37,296 bases of DNA from Ramlibacter sp. (GTDB lineage Bacteria > Pseudomonadota > Gammaproteobacteria > Burkholderiales > Burkholderiaceae_C): contig NZ_JAQGNQ010000038.1 of the NCBI RefSeq assembly GCF_028291745.1, forward strand, positions 1 through 37,296. The letters run 5' to 3'. Shown one piece after another: positions 14,886 through 24,005 of this stretch. The notes below the pieces were generated by a model. The model was not told the origin of the DNA, ran no database searches, and was given only the letters and a program-made list of their open reading frames with translations. Position 1 is the first letter of the stretch; each line of letters begins with the position of its first letter. Both the position numbers and the translations under genes were made by a program.

Positions 14886-15767
14886 ATGAGCTCTAGCGCA
14901 CCGGGGACCACGCCCCACTACTACGTGCCCCAGCCCTCGCGCCATCCGGCGTTCGCGGCCCTGGGTCTGTTCTTCGTCATTCTCGGCGCGGCCAACTGGG
15001 TGAACGGCGAGGAGTGGGGCAAGATCTCGCTGGCCGCCGGCATGCTGTGGCTGTTCTGGGTGCTGTTCCAGTGGTTCCGCGAATCCGCGCGCGAAAGCGA
15101 AACCGGCCAGTACGGGCGCAAGGTCGACCTGTCCTTCCGCTGGAGCATGAGCTGGTTCATCTTCTCGGAGGTGATGTTCTTCGGCGCCTTCTTCACCGCG
15201 CTGTGGTGGATGCGCTCGCACTCCGTGCCGGCCCTCGGCGGCGTCGACAACGCGCTGTTGTGGCCCGACTTCAAGGCCGTGTGGCCCAGCACGGCGCCGG
15301 GCACGACCGCCTCGCCCGCCGACATCATCGAGCCCTTCCAGACGATGACGCCGTTCTGGCTGCCGACGATCAACACGGCGCTGCTGCTGTCCTCCGGCGT
15401 GACGCTGACCATTGCCCACCACGCGCTGCGCGAAGGCAAGCGCGGCACTACCGTCATGTGGATGTGGGCCACCGTGCTGCTGGGATTCAGCTTCGCGTGC
15501 GTGCAGGGCTACGAGTACTTCCACGCCTACCACGAGCTCAATCTCAAGCTCAGCTCGGGCGCCTACGGCTCGACCTTCTTCATGCTGACCGGCTTCCACG
15601 GCTTCCACGTGATCGTCGGCATGCTGATGCTGTTCTTCATCACCATCCGCCTGATGCGCGGCCACTTCACGCCCGACCGCCACTTCGGCTTCGAAGGCGC
15701 CGCGTGGTACTGGCACTTCGTGGACGTGGTGTGGCTGTTCCTGTACACGCTCGTGTATTGGCTCTGA
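14886..15767 (+). CDS. coxC: Cytochrome c oxidase subunit III
   Basis: The 293-residue protein has seven predicted helices. Family markers: H-Y-Y-V-P near the start, W-F-I-F-S-E-V-M-F-F-G-A-F-F (conserved Glu), FACVQGYEYFHAYHELN, G-S-T-F-F-M-L-T-G-F-H-G-F-H-V-I-V-G, and the C-terminal A-W-Y-W-H-F-V-D-V-V-W-L-F-L-Y. It stabilises the core and its proton uptake. ATG 14886 follows CAGGAG. The 66-bp gap after DUF2970 is short and has no clear promoter, so the gene is probably transcribed with coxBA. A strong terminator follows. Confidence 0.97.
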   Translation: MSSSAPGTTPHYYVPQPSRHPAFAALGLFFVILGAANWVNGEEWGKISLAAGMLWLFWVLFQWFRESARESETGQYGRKVDLSFRWSMSWFIFSEVMFFGAFFTALWWMRSHSVPALGGVDNALLWPDFKAVWPSTAPGTTASPADIIEPFQTMTPFWLPTINTALLLSSGVTLTIAHHALREGKRGTTVMWMWATVLLGFSFACVQGYEYFHAYHELNLKLSSGAYGSTFFMLTGFHGFHVIVGMLMLFFITIRLMRGHFTPDRHFGFEGAAWYWHFVDVVWLFLYTLVYWL

Positions 15768-15787
15768 CGCCGGCCCAGCCATCGAGG

Positions 15788-15815
15788 ACAAGGGCCGCTT
15801 CGCGGCCCTTGTTTT
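15788..15815. terminator. Intrinsic terminator after coxC
   Basis: ACAAGGGCCGC (15788-15798) pairs perfectly with GCGGCCCTTGT (15802-15812) across a 3-base loop, with T residues following on the plus strand. It lies between the convergent coxC and DUF2909 genes and may serve both strands. Confidence 0.85.
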
Positions 15816-15821
15816 GTCCGT

Positions 15822-16040
15822 TCACCGCAGCGGAATGCCGGTCGGTTTGATATATCCCAGCTTCCACCCCACCAGGATGCACACGAACAGCAGGATGGAA
15901 AAGCCGACGCGGAAGGCCAGGGCGCGGGCCATGTTGCTGGTCTTGGGCTTGCCGTCCTGGCCGTCGCGCATCATGAAGAAGAGAGCCGAGCCGAGGCTGG
16001 CGATGATGGCGAGGAAGGCGAGGAGCACGAAGTACTTCAT
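15822..16040 (-). CDS. DUF2909 twin-transmembrane protein
   Basis: The 72-residue protein has two membrane helices (V-L-L-A-F-L-A-I-I-A-S-L-G-S-A-L-F-F-M and V-G-F-S-I-L-L-F-V-C-I-L-V-G-W) joined by a charged loop (R-D-G-Q-D-G-K-P-K-T). It ends G-Y-I-K-P-T-G-I-P, the conserved tail of DUF2909. It is the only minus-strand gene inside the oxidase block and is divergent from surf1 with 30 bp between starts. ATG 16040 is used; ATG 16049 would add three residues. CATAAT just upstream may be a -10, giving a very short leader. Its role is unknown but its location is conserved. Confidence 0.85.
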   Translation of the reverse strand: MKYFVLLAFLAIIASLGSALFFMMRDGQDGKPKTSNMARALAFRVGFSILLFVCILVGWKLGYIKPTGIPLR

Positions 16041-16070
16041 GCGCCGCATTATGGTCGCGGGGGTCTGCCG

Positions 16071-16787
16071 ATGATCAAGCGCGTACTCGTTGCGCTGGCC
16101 GTGCTGGCGGGCGTCGTGTTGCTGGCCAGCCTGGGCGTGTGGCAATGGGGTCGCGGGCAGCAACGCACCGCGCTGCACGACGCCGAAGTGGCCCAGGAGA
16201 ACGCGGCGCCCCTCAGCGCCCGGGAGCTGATCGCGGCGAACGCGGGCGACACGCGCCTGCTGCACCGGCCCGTCGTCGTGCGCGGCGAGTGGCTGGCCGG
16301 CCGCACGATCTTCCTCGACAACCGGCAGATGAACGCAGTGCCCGGCTTCTACGTGGTCACGCCCTTGCGGCTGGAGGGCAGCCAGGCGGTGGTGCTGGTC
16401 CAGCGGGGCTGGGTGCAACGCAACTTCGTCCGGCGCGAGGACTTGCCCCCGCTGCAGACACCGCCCGGCACGGTCGAGATCCGCGGCCGCTTGGCCCCGC
16501 CCCCGGCCAAGCTTTATGCCTTCGCCGCGCAGGAGAGCGGGCCGATCCGGCAGAATCTCGACCTGGACCGGTTCCGCGTGGAAACCGGACTGCCGCTGCT
16601 GCCGCTCTCGGTGCAGCAGACCGGCCCCGCCTCCGAGGGCCTGTTGCGCCAGTGGCCGCAGGCCGGCAGCGGCGCCGAGAAGAACTTTGGCTACGCCTTC
16701 CAGTGGTGGGCCATGGCCGCGACGCTGGCGATCCTCTATGTCTGGTTCCAATTCATCCAACCCCGCCGCCAACCGCGGCATGCTTGA
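16071..16787 (+). CDS. surf1: SURF1-family oxidase assembly protein
   Basis: The 238-residue protein has two membrane helices at the ends (about 6-25 and 213-230) flanking a periplasmic domain. Family markers are S-L-G-V-W-Q-W-G-R near the start, V-R-G-E-W with F-L-D-N-R-Q, G-F-Y-V-V-T-P-L-R, V-L-V-Q-R-G-W-V-Q-R, and the C-terminal N-F-G-Y-A-F-Q-W-W-A-M-A. SURF1 helps heme a insertion into CoxA. Its stop overlaps the next gene by 8 bp. Confidence 0.95.
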   Translation: MIKRVLVALAVLAGVVLLASLGVWQWGRGQQRTALHDAEVAQENAAPLSARELIAANAGDTRLLHRPVVVRGEWLAGRTIFLDNRQMNAVPGFYVVTPLRLEGSQAVVLVQRGWVQRNFVRREDLPPLQTPPGTVEIRGRLAPPPAKLYAFAAQESGPIRQNLDLDRFRVETGLPLLPLSVQQTGPASEGLLRQWPQAGSGAEKNFGYAFQWWAMAATLAILYVWFQFIQPRRQPRHA

Positions 16788-17469
16788 GCAGCCGCTCGGC
16801 CTGACCGTGCACTCCCTGCCGTTGCCGCAGGAAGCCGCCGTGGCCGACGAGCAGCGCACCCGCCATGGCCGCTGGAAGATGCTGGTGGTGGCGCTGGTGT
16901 GCGCGGCGCCCGTGGTGGCTTCCTACTTCGCCTATTACGTCGTGCGGCCCGAGGCGCGCCGCAGCTATGGCGAGCTGATCGATCCGCAGCGGCCGATTCC
17001 CTCCATCACCGGCACCACGCTGGACGGCAAGACCGTGAGCCTGCCCACGCTGCAAGGGCAGTGGCTGCTGGTCAGCGTGGCGGGCGGCGCGTGCAACCCG
17101 CAGTGCGAGCGCCATCTCTACCTGCAGCGTCAGTTGCGGGAGGGCCTGGGCAAGGACAGGGACCGGGTCGACTGGGTCTGGTTCGTGTCCGACCGGGTGC
17201 CGGTGCGCCCGGCGCTCCAGTCGGGGCTGCAGGAGGCGACCGTCTTGCGTGTCGATCCTGGGCAACTGGCGCAATGGCTCTCGCCCGAGCGCGGGCAGCG
17301 GATCTCGGATCAGCTGTACGTCGTCGATCCGATGGGGCACTGGATGATGCGCTTTCCGCCCGGCGACGACATCGCCAGCGCGGCCAGGATCCGCAAGGAC
17401 CTCGAGCGGTTGATGCGCGCTTCGGCAGGCTGGGATCAGCCGGGTCGCCCAGGGGTCGTGAGCCGATGA
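16780..17469 (+). CDS. SCO-like thioredoxin-fold membrane protein
   Basis: The 229-residue protein starts at ATG 16780 inside the end of surf1. One membrane helix (about 32-52; M-L-V-V-A-L-V-C-A-A-P-V-V-A-S-Y-F-A-Y-Y) is followed by a thioredoxin-like domain: T-L-D-G-K-T-V-S-L-P-T-L-Q-G-Q-W-L-L-V-S-V and then GACNPQC, a C-x3-C like that of SCO/PrrC proteins, then R-H-L-Y-L-Q-R-Q. The C-terminal strand L-Y-V-V-D-P-M-G-H-W-M-M-R-F carries a His near the usual SCO position. It may move copper or reduce CuA cysteines alongside the canonical SCO1 at 19494. It is coupled by ATGA overlap to ctaA. Confidence 0.8.
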   Translation: MLEQPLGLTVHSLPLPQEAAVADEQRTRHGRWKMLVVALVCAAPVVASYFAYYVVRPEARRSYGELIDPQRPIPSITGTTLDGKTVSLPTLQGQWLLVSVAGGACNPQCERHLYLQRQLREGLGKDRDRVDWVWFVSDRVPVRPALQSGLQEATVLRVDPGQLAQWLSPERGQRISDQLYVVDPMGHWMMRFPPGDDIASAARIRKDLERLMRASAGWDQPGRPGVVSR

Positions 17470-18614
17470 CGGCCGCTTCCTTGTTCGACCTGACACCGGC
17501 GCTGCGCGTGGCGCTGCTCGGGCTGGCCGTCGCCTCCGGGCCGCTGGCGTGGGTCTGGTTGCGCAACAAGAAGGCCGCGCCCGGGCACCGCCTCGCCGCG
17601 CTGACCGTGCTCACGCTGTTCCTCACCTTCGACCTCGTGCTGTTCGGCGCCTTCACGCGGCTGACGGACTCCGGCCTGGGCTGCCCCGACTGGCCGGGCT
17701 GCTACGGCAACGCCAGCCCGACCGGCGCGCTGCCGCAGATCCGCGCCGAGGAAGCGCGCATGCCCACGGGCCCGGTCACGCATGACAAGGCCTGGGTCGA
17801 GATGGTCCATCGGTATCTGGCGACTGGCGTCGGCGTCCTGATCACGACGCTGGCCGTCGGCACGTGGCTGCAGCGCAAACGCGGCGTGCCGGTGCAAGCC
17901 CGCTGGCCCGTCTTCACGCTGGCCTGGGTGTGCCTGCAGGGCGCTTTCGGCGCGCTCACGGTGACGATGAAATTGTTCCCTGCCATCGTGACCATGCACC
18001 TGCTCGGAGGCATGGTGCTGCTCGCCTTGCTGGCGCTGCAGGCGGTCGCGTACCGGCAGGCGGAGCGTGGCAGCGGTCCCATGCTCGTGGCCGCCTCGCT
18101 GCGCCACTGGCTGGTCGGCGCCTCGGCGCTGCTGTGGCTGCAGATCGCGCTCGGCGGCTGGGTCAGCACCAATTACGCGGTGCTGGCCTGCAGCACCTTT
18201 CCCGCCTGCCAGGGCAGCTGGTGGCCCGACATGAATTTCCACCAGGGCTTCGAGCTGTGGCGCGCCCTCGGCATGACGGGCCAGGGCGAGCCCGTCACGT
18301 TTTCCGCGCTCACCGCGATCCACTACACGCACCGGCTCGTGGCCTACGCGCTGTTCGTCGTTTTGGGGGTGCTGGCGTGGCGCCTGCGCGGCACGGCGCT
18401 GCATCGCACGAGCAGCATCGTGGCCGCCCTGATGCTGTGGCAATTCGCCAGCGGACTGTCGAACGTGGTGCTCGGTTGGCCGCTCGTTGCGGCAGTGGCG
18501 CACACGGGCGGCGCGGCCGGCCTGGTGGTGGCCCTGACCTGGGCCCTCAGTGAAAGCCGGGTGGCGGCAAGCACTGCCGTGGCGGCGGTGAGCGCACGCG
18601 AGGCCTCGGCATGA
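17466..18614 (+). CDS. ctaA: Heme A synthase (COX15/CtaA)
   Basis: The 382-residue protein has eight predicted helices. Markers: [20 protein letters not shown] (the conserved R-L-T-x-S-G-L and Cys pair), E-M-V-H-R-Y-L-A (heme His), [16 protein letters not shown] with [19 protein letters not shown], and A-A-V-A-H-T-G-G. It oxidises the C8 methyl of heme O to give heme A for CoxA. ATG 17466 overlaps the previous stop (ATGA), and its own stop overlaps the ctaB start the same way. Confidence 0.96.
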   Translation: MTAASLFDLTPALRVALLGLAVASGPLAWVWLRNKKAAPGHRLAALTVLTLFLTFDLVLFGAFTRLTDSGLGCPDWPGCYGNASPTGALPQIRAEEARMPTGPVTHDKAWVEMVHRYLATGVGVLITTLAVGTWLQRKRGVPVQARWPVFTLAWVCLQGAFGALTVTMKLFPAIVTMHLLGGMVLLALLALQAVAYRQAERGSGPMLVAASLRHWLVGASALLWLQIALGGWVSTNYAVLACSTFPACQGSWWPDMNFHQGFELWRALGMTGQGEPVTFSALTAIHYTHRLVAYALFVVLGVLAWRLRGTALHRTSSIVAALMLWQFASGLSNVVLGWPLVAAVAHTGGAAGLVVALTWALSESRVAASTAVAAVSAREASA

Positions 18615-19486
18615 ACGCCACCGTCGTGCGCCAGTTCTACGCGCTGATGAAGCCGCGCGTGATCCAGCTGATCGTCTTCTGCGCGCTGATCGGCATGGTG
18701 CTGGCCGTGCCCGGCGTGCCTTCGCTGCAGGACGTGCGCATCGCCGCGATTGCCTGCTTCGGCATCTGGCTCGTGGCCGGCGCGGCCGCCGCTTTCAATT
18801 GCCTGGTCGAGAAAGGCATCGACGCCAAGATGCGCCGCACCGCATGGCGCCCGACCGCGCGCGGGGAATTGAGCGACACGCAGACGCTGCTGTTCTCCGC
18901 CACGCTCTGTGCCCTGGGCGGCTGCCTGCTGTACTTCTGGGTCAATCCGCTGACGACGTGGCTCACGCTCGCCACCTTCATCGGCTATGCGGTGGTCTAC
19001 ACGCTGATCCTCAAGCCGCTGACGCCGCAGAACATCGTGATCGGCGGCGCCTCCGGTGCGATGCCGCCGGTGCTGGGGTGGGCCGCGCTGCGCGGCGATG
19101 TCGGGCCCGAGGCGCTGATCCTGTTCCTGATCATCTTCCTGTGGACGCCGCCGCACTTCTGGGCACTGGCGCTGTACCGGGTGGAGGACTACCGCAAGTC
19201 CGGCCTGCCGATGCTGCCGGTGACGCACGGCAACGAGTTCACGCGGCTGCAGATCCTGCTGTACACCATTGTCTTGTTCGCGGCCTGCCTGATGCCCTTT
19301 GCCTACGGCATGAGCTCCTGGCTGTACCTGGCGGCTGCCCTCGTGCTGAGTGCGGGCTTCGCCTGGTACGGCTTCCGGCTCTGGCGCAACTATTCGGATG
19401 CGCTCGCGCGCAAGACCTTCCGTTTCTCGCTGATCCACCTGAGCGTGCTGTTCGCGGCGCTGCTGGTGGACCACTACCTGCTGTGA
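18611..19486 (+). CDS. ctaB: Protoheme IX farnesyltransferase (heme O synthase)
   Basis: The 291-residue UbiA-type prenyltransferase has about nine helices. The first polar motif is [16 protein letters not shown] with the R-P-T that follows; the second region is [28 protein letters not shown], then [12 protein letters not shown] and [14 protein letters not shown]. It adds farnesyl to heme B to make heme O, the substrate of CtaA encoded immediately upstream. Confidence 0.97.
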   Translation: MNATVVRQFYALMKPRVIQLIVFCALIGMVLAVPGVPSLQDVRIAAIACFGIWLVAGAAAAFNCLVEKGIDAKMRRTAWRPTARGELSDTQTLLFSATLCALGGCLLYFWVNPLTTWLTLATFIGYAVVYTLILKPLTPQNIVIGGASGAMPPVLGWAALRGDVGPEALILFLIIFLWTPPHFWALALYRVEDYRKSGLPMLPVTHGNEFTRLQILLYTIVLFAACLMPFAYGMSSWLYLAAALVLSAGFAWYGFRLWRNYSDALARKTFRFSLIHLSVLFAALLVDHYLL

Positions 19487-19493
19487 GGCCGCC

Positions 19494-20081
19494 ATGCATC
19501 GACGTACCGCCCTTCTGACCCTGGCCGCACCGCTCCTGTTGGCCGCTTGTGCGCGCGACGACAAGCCGGCCTTCAAGGCCGTCGACATCACCGGCGCCGA
19601 CTACGCGCACGACTTCGCGCTGCCCGACACCGACGGCCATATGCGCAGCGTCAAGGACTTCAGCGGCAAGGCCGTCGTGGTGTTCTTCGGCTACACGCAG
19701 TGCCCCGACGTGTGCCCCACCACCATGAGCGAGATCGGCGAGGCGAAGAAGCTGCTCGGGCCGGACGGCGCCCGTGTCGAAGGCGTGTTCATCACCATCG
19801 ATCCGGAGCGCGACCAGCCGCAGATGCTCAAGGCCTACGTGGCCAACTTCGGTCCCGACATGGTGGCGCTGCGCGGGTCGATGCAGCAGACGCAGGAAGT
19901 CGCCAAGGACTTCAAGGTGTTCTATCGCAAGGCGGCCGGTTCCACCCCGGACAACTACTCGATGGAACATTCGGCGGCCAGCTATGTCTTCGATCCCAGC
20001 GGCAAGCTGCGCCTCTATGTGCGTTACGGCGGCGGCGCGCAGGCCCTGGCCGACGACCTGAAGCTGCTGCTGCAGTCCTGA
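19494..20081 (+). CDS. sco1: SCO1/SenC copper chaperone, lipoprotein
   Basis: The 195-residue protein has a signal peptide with lipobox L-L-A-A-C, so it is probably anchored by lipid rather than a helix. The thioredoxin-like domain has YTQCPDVCPTTM (C-x3-C copper site), F-I-T-I-D-P-E-R-D, and the distal copper ligand in S-M-E-H-S-A-A-S-Y. It delivers copper to CuA of CoxB. It is 7 bp after ctaB and closes the oxidase assembly run; the next gene is convergent. Confidence 0.95.
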   Translation: MHRRTALLTLAAPLLLAACARDDKPAFKAVDITGADYAHDFALPDTDGHMRSVKDFSGKAVVVFFGYTQCPDVCPTTMSEIGEAKKLLGPDGARVEGVFITIDPERDQPQMLKAYVANFGPDMVALRGSMQQTQEVAKDFKVFYRKAAGSTPDNYSMEHSAASYVFDPSGKLRLYVRYGGGAQALADDLKLLLQS

Positions 20082-20103
20082 AGCCGACCGGCCGCGTCGG
20101 GCT
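20082..20103. terminator. Possible bidirectional hairpin between convergent genes
   Basis: AGCCGAC (20082-20088) can pair with GTCGG-GCT (20096-20103, one bulge), filling the 21-bp gap between the SCO gene and the convergent GGDEF gene. No T tract is present, so the call is weak. Confidence 0.35.
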
Positions 20104-21866
20104 CAGGCCCGCTGCGGATGGCCTTCGAAGTTCAGCGGCCGGATCAGTTTGCGCGCGTCCTGGTTCATCTGATCGAGCCCGCCCATCACCCATTCCAGCG
20201 TGGCTTCGCCACCGAGCTCGGGCACCGGCAGCAGGGCGGCGGTGACGTGGAACTTCAGGGTTAGCGCCGCCGGCAGCGCATCGACCTGGCGCAAGCCGCT
20301 GGCCACCACCTGCTGGGCGCGCGAGCTCACCATCTGCTGCGTCACCGGCGCTTCCATCAGCACCGCGAATTCACGCTCGCCCACGCGCGCGGCCAAGTCG
20401 AAATCGACGCTGGTGCGGCGCAGGTGGGAGGCGGCAACCACCAGCGCCTTTTCGGCGGCGTCGCGGCCGAACTCTTCGGCGATGGCATCCAGGTTGGAGA
20501 TGCGCACGCCCAGCAGCGCGCAGTTCTGCTTCTGGCTGCGGGCCCGCGCGAGGCTGGAGTCGAGCCGCTCGACGAGGCCGCGGCGGTGGGTCAGGCCCGT
20601 CAGCGGGTCGGTCCGTGACAGCGCGCTGGCGCGCAGTTCGCTCTCGCGGCGCGCCATCAGCCGCATGTGCAGCGCATAGAAGATGATCGGCAGCTGCAGC
20701 GATGCGGCGAAGAACAGCGCCGAGCGCGTGAGCACGCTGGTGCCGACCAGGCCGAGTCCGCGGGCGATCGGAAACAGCGCGATCAACACCACCGGTGCAA
20801 AGCCGATGGACACGATCCGCACGGGAAGCAGGTGGCCCTCGAGCCACGCCCAGCCCAGCATGCACAGCAGCGCGACCAGCGCAAGGCCGGTGAGTGCGAG
20901 CACCAGGCTCTGGCTCGTGTTGGTGTTGACCGTCACGTCGACCGCCACCGCGCCAAGCAGCCCCGCGATCAGCGCCCACACGCCCAGGTCCAGCGCCCGC
21001 GACAGGCGCGCCGGCTCGGTGAGCAGCTTGACGAACCAGAGACCCGCGGCGGCCGCGGCGCCGGGCCAGAGTGACAGGGCGGGCTGGTTCCAGACTGTGG
21101 TGTTCAGCCAGATGTGCTGGGCGCCGATGCCGGCGCGCGCCAGTTGGCCGGTGGCGAACAGCAGGCTGTAGAGCGAGAAGGCAGCGAAGGCGCGATCGCG
21201 AAAGAGCAGTCCGTTGGCCAGAGCCGCCACGATCACGAGGAGGGCGATGCCGGCATAGGCGCCGAACAGGAACTGTTCGTCTTCGCGGCTGTCCTGGAGT
21301 TCGTCTTCGCGAAACAGCGTGACCGGCGCGGCGAAGTCGCTGCGGTCATCCTCCACCCGCAGCCAGTAGCGCACGGTGCGCGGATCGTCCGCGGCCAGAG
21401 CGAAGGTCGGCAATCGGCCGGGCACCGGCCACTGCGCGGTCGGCACCGAGGTGCCAGCCTCCTGCACCACCCAGTGTCCCTGGCGGTCGCGGTAGAACAG
21501 CTGGATATGGTCCTGGATGGAGCTGGCCACCTCGGCGTACCAATGTTGGCCCGCGGGTGCGGCCGCGTCGAAGCGCAGCCAGAAAGCGCCGCCATGCCGG
21601 CGCGGGGGATGGGCCTGCTCGCGCGGTCGCCAGGGAATGGTGCCGCCGTCGGCCTCGACCTCGTCGATGGGGCGTGCGGCCTGGGGCTCCACCCAATACG
21701 CGGACCTGCCGAACAGCGGCATCGTGTTGCGGCCCGTGAGCTGGATCGCCTCCGTCTCGGCGGGGGCTACGGCCTCGCCCTGCGCTGCGCTCGCGGCCTG
21801 GCCTGCCCACGTGGAGGCACACCAGAGCAGGAGGGCGACCAAAGCGCCCAGGGCGGTCCTCCACAT
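20103..21866 (-). CDS. 7TM-DISM membrane sensor with degenerate GGDEF domain
   Basis: The 587-residue protein has a signal peptide, a periplasmic 7TMR-DISMED2-type beta domain (about 40-185; G-G-A-F-W-L-R-F, W-Y-A-E-V-A-S-S-I-Q-D-H-I-Q-L-F-Y), seven membrane helices (about 195-395) and a C-terminal GGDEF domain (about 420-580). The GGDEF signature reads A-A-R-V-G-E-R-E-F where G-G-D/E-E-F is needed, and the guanine-contacting Asn of D-P-L-T-G-L-x-N-R-R is His (D-P-L-T-G-L-T-H-R-R). The I-site R-x-x-D is also absent. Diguanylate cyclase activity is therefore unlikely; a role as GTP sensor or signalling partner is possible. It is convergent with the oxidase block and upstream of nothing obvious in its own direction. 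Confidence 0.88.
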   Translation of the reverse strand: MWRTALGALVALLLWCASTWAGQAASAAQGEAVAPAETEAIQLTGRNTMPLFGRSAYWVEPQAARPIDEVEADGGTIPWRPREQAHPPRRHGGAFWLRFDAAAPAGQHWYAEVASSIQDHIQLFYRDRQGHWVVQEAGTSVPTAQWPVPGRLPTFALAADDPRTVRYWLRVEDDRSDFAAPVTLFREDELQDSREDEQFLFGAYAGIALLVIVAALANGLLFRDRAFAAFSLYSLLFATGQLARAGIGAQHIWLNTTVWNQPALSLWPGAAAAAGLWFVKLLTEPARLSRALDLGVWALIAGLLGAVAVDVTVNTNTSQSLVLALTGLALVALLCMLGWAWLEGHLLPVRIVSIGFAPVVLIALFPIARGLGLVGTSVLTRSALFFAASLQLPIIFYALHMRLMARRESELRASALSRTDPLTGLTHRRGLVERLDSSLARARSQKQNCALLGVRISNLDAIAEEFGRDAAEKALVVAASHLRRTSVDFDLAARVGEREFAVLMEAPVTQQMVSSRAQQVVASGLRQVDALPAALTLKFHVTAALLPVPELGGEATLEWVMGGLDQMNQDARKLIRPLNFEGHPQRA

Positions 21867-21946
21867 GGCCGGATTGTCCTCGCACCACAGCTGAGCTTGC
21901 CGCCGTCCGCGCTGGAAAACCCCCCGTCAGGCGCGCCGAAACAACA

Positions 21947-21971
21947 AAAAGCCCGGCACAGCCGGGCTTTT
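21947..21971 (-). terminator. Intrinsic terminator of rpoH
   Basis: AAAAGCCCGGC (21947-21957) pairs with GCCGGGCTTTT (21961-21971) around ACA. On the minus strand the stem is followed by TTGTTGT-type sequence after the T run, 17 bases past the rpoH stop. Confidence 0.88.
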
Positions 21972-21987
21972 CGAGAGTGGTTCTCGT

Positions 21988-22923
<936 letters not shown>

Positions 22924-22954
22924 ACCGGAATCTCCTGTTGCTTTGTTAAAAATA

Positions 22955-22981
22955 CTAGCACTCTGTTAGAGAGAGTGCCAG
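22955..22981 (-). promoter_or_regulatory. CIRCE-like inverted repeat in the rpoH promoter (HrcA site)
   Basis: CTAGCACTC, nine bases, GAGTGCCAG. The CIRCE consensus is TTAGCACTC-N9-GAGTGCTAA; this copy matches 8 of 9 and 7 of 9 arm positions with exactly nine spacer bases. It ends 31 bases upstream of the rpoH start, and on the minus strand its downstream arm runs into TAGTAT (22957-22952), a good -10 hexamer, so HrcA bound here would block the promoter. HrcA itself is not in the window. Confidence 0.8.
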
Positions 22982-23071
22982 GCAAAGGGTTCCGTAGGCA
23001 AGGGTCGCGTCTGGCGGTGGGAGCGACCTGCCAGGGGAGCGGATGATGCTGTGTCCCGGGAAGGCGCCCCG

Positions 23072-23533
23072 CTACCAGCGGATGCCGAGCTTCAGGTACA
23101 GCTTGCTCACGACAAAGATGGGTCCGACCCAGAGATATTGCAAGTCCTCGAAGAAGCTCGGCTTCTTTCCTTCGAACTTGTGCCCCACGAACTGCGCGAT
23201 CCAGGCGGCGACGAACACCGCGACCGAGATCGGCAGTACGTGCTCACCCATCGCGTGGACCAGGCCCAGCCCCACCGCGGACAGGGCAGCCATCGTCGCC
23301 AGCCAGACGATCGAGAGGCGCGCGTAGTACACCATGCTGGCCGCCACGAAGGCGTAGGCCACCCAGGGATGGATGGCAAACAGCAGTCCGAGCAGGCTGA
23401 GCATGATCAGCGGAATGGCCACGCAGTGGATCTTCGCGTTGCGCGGATCGCGGTGGCTCTCGCCGTAGTGGGCGAGCAGCCGGTCGATCTTGCGCGGGCT
23501 CGCGCTGTCGGCGGCATTGGCGAGGGTGGACAT
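23072..23533 (-). CDS. Mpo1-like (DUF962) membrane protein
   Basis: The 153-residue protein has the DUF962/Mpo1 pattern: Y-G-E-S-H-R-D-P-R-N-A-K-I-H-C-V-A-I-P near the N-terminus (His residues that bind iron in Mpo1), three or four helices, and F-V-G-H-K-F-E-G-K-K-P-S-F-F-E-D-L-Q-Y-L at the C-terminus, then G-P-I-F-V-V-S-K. Yeast Mpo1 is an Fe(II) dioxygenase that shortens 2-hydroxy fatty acids; the bacterial substrate is not known. Its start and that of cutA are divergent, 48 bp apart. It lies upstream of rpoH in the same direction, but rpoH has its own promoter. Confidence 0.88.
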   Translation of the reverse strand: MSTLANAADSASPRKIDRLLAHYGESHRDPRNAKIHCVAIPLIMLSLLGLLFAIHPWVAYAFVAASMVYYARLSIVWLATMAALSAVGLGLVHAMGEHVLPISVAVFVAAWIAQFVGHKFEGKKPSFFEDLQYLWVGPIFVVSKLYLKLGIRW

Positions 23534-23581
23534 GGGGCGCTCCTGGCGGCAGACAATGCGCGGATTCTGGAGGCGACCGCG

Positions 23582-23911
23582 ATGCCCGAATGTAATGACC
23601 GCGACATTCTGACGGTGACCACGACCCTGGGCACGCCAGCCGATGCCCGGGCCCTGGCCCGCGCGATCCTGCAGCGGCGCCTCGCTGCCTGCGTGCAGGT
23701 GGAGGAGGGGCTGACTTCGTTCTATCGCTGGCAGGGCAAGGAGTGCGAGGACGCCGAGGTGCGGCTGACGATCAAGACCTTGCCGCACTGCGAGGCAGGC
23801 TTGCTGGCCTTGTTCGCCGAGCAGCATCCGTACGAGGTGCCGCAGTTCCTGTGCATGCGGATGCGGGCGAGCGAAGCGTACCTGGCATGGGCGACCGGAG
23901 AGGTCTTGTAG
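23582..23911 (+). CDS. cutA: CutA family divalent-cation tolerance protein
   Basis: The 109-residue protein matches CutA: V-T-T-T-L-G-T-P-A-D-A-R-A-L-A-R-A-I-L-Q-R-R-L-A-A-C-V-Q-V, F-Y-R-W-Q-G-K, E-V-R-L-T-I-K-T, H-P-Y-E-V-P-Q-F, and the C-terminal Y-L-A-W. CutA forms a trimer with a ferredoxin-like fold and was linked to copper tolerance in E. coli, though its molecular role is unsettled. ATG 23582 has no strong ribosome site. Its stop codon lies inside a dispersed palindromic repeat. Confidence 0.93.
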   Translation: MPECNDRDILTVTTTLGTPADARALARAILQRRLAACVQVEEGLTSFYRWQGKECEDAEVRLTIKTLPHCEAGLLALFAEQHPYEVPQFLCMRMRASEAYLAWATGEVL

Positions 23912-23981
23912 GCTGGGCTGGCCGCAGGCCACCCCAGCTTGCGCGGAAAAGCTGGGGTGCGCTGCGCGCAGCCCAGCCTAC
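23908..23981. repeat. REP-like intergenic palindrome
   Basis: Nested inverted repeats: outer arms GTAGGCTGGGCT (23908-23919) and AGCCCAGCCTAC (23970-23981), inner arms ACCCCAGCTT (23931-23940) and AAGCTGGGGT (23949-23958). The GTAGGcTGGGCT edge is typical of short dispersed palindromes in proteobacteria. It fills the gap between convergent cutA and ftsY, begins inside the cutA stop codon, and may terminate both transcripts. Confidence 0.8.
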
Positions 23982-24005
23982 GCATGGCCGTCGAACAGCG
24001 GCAAT

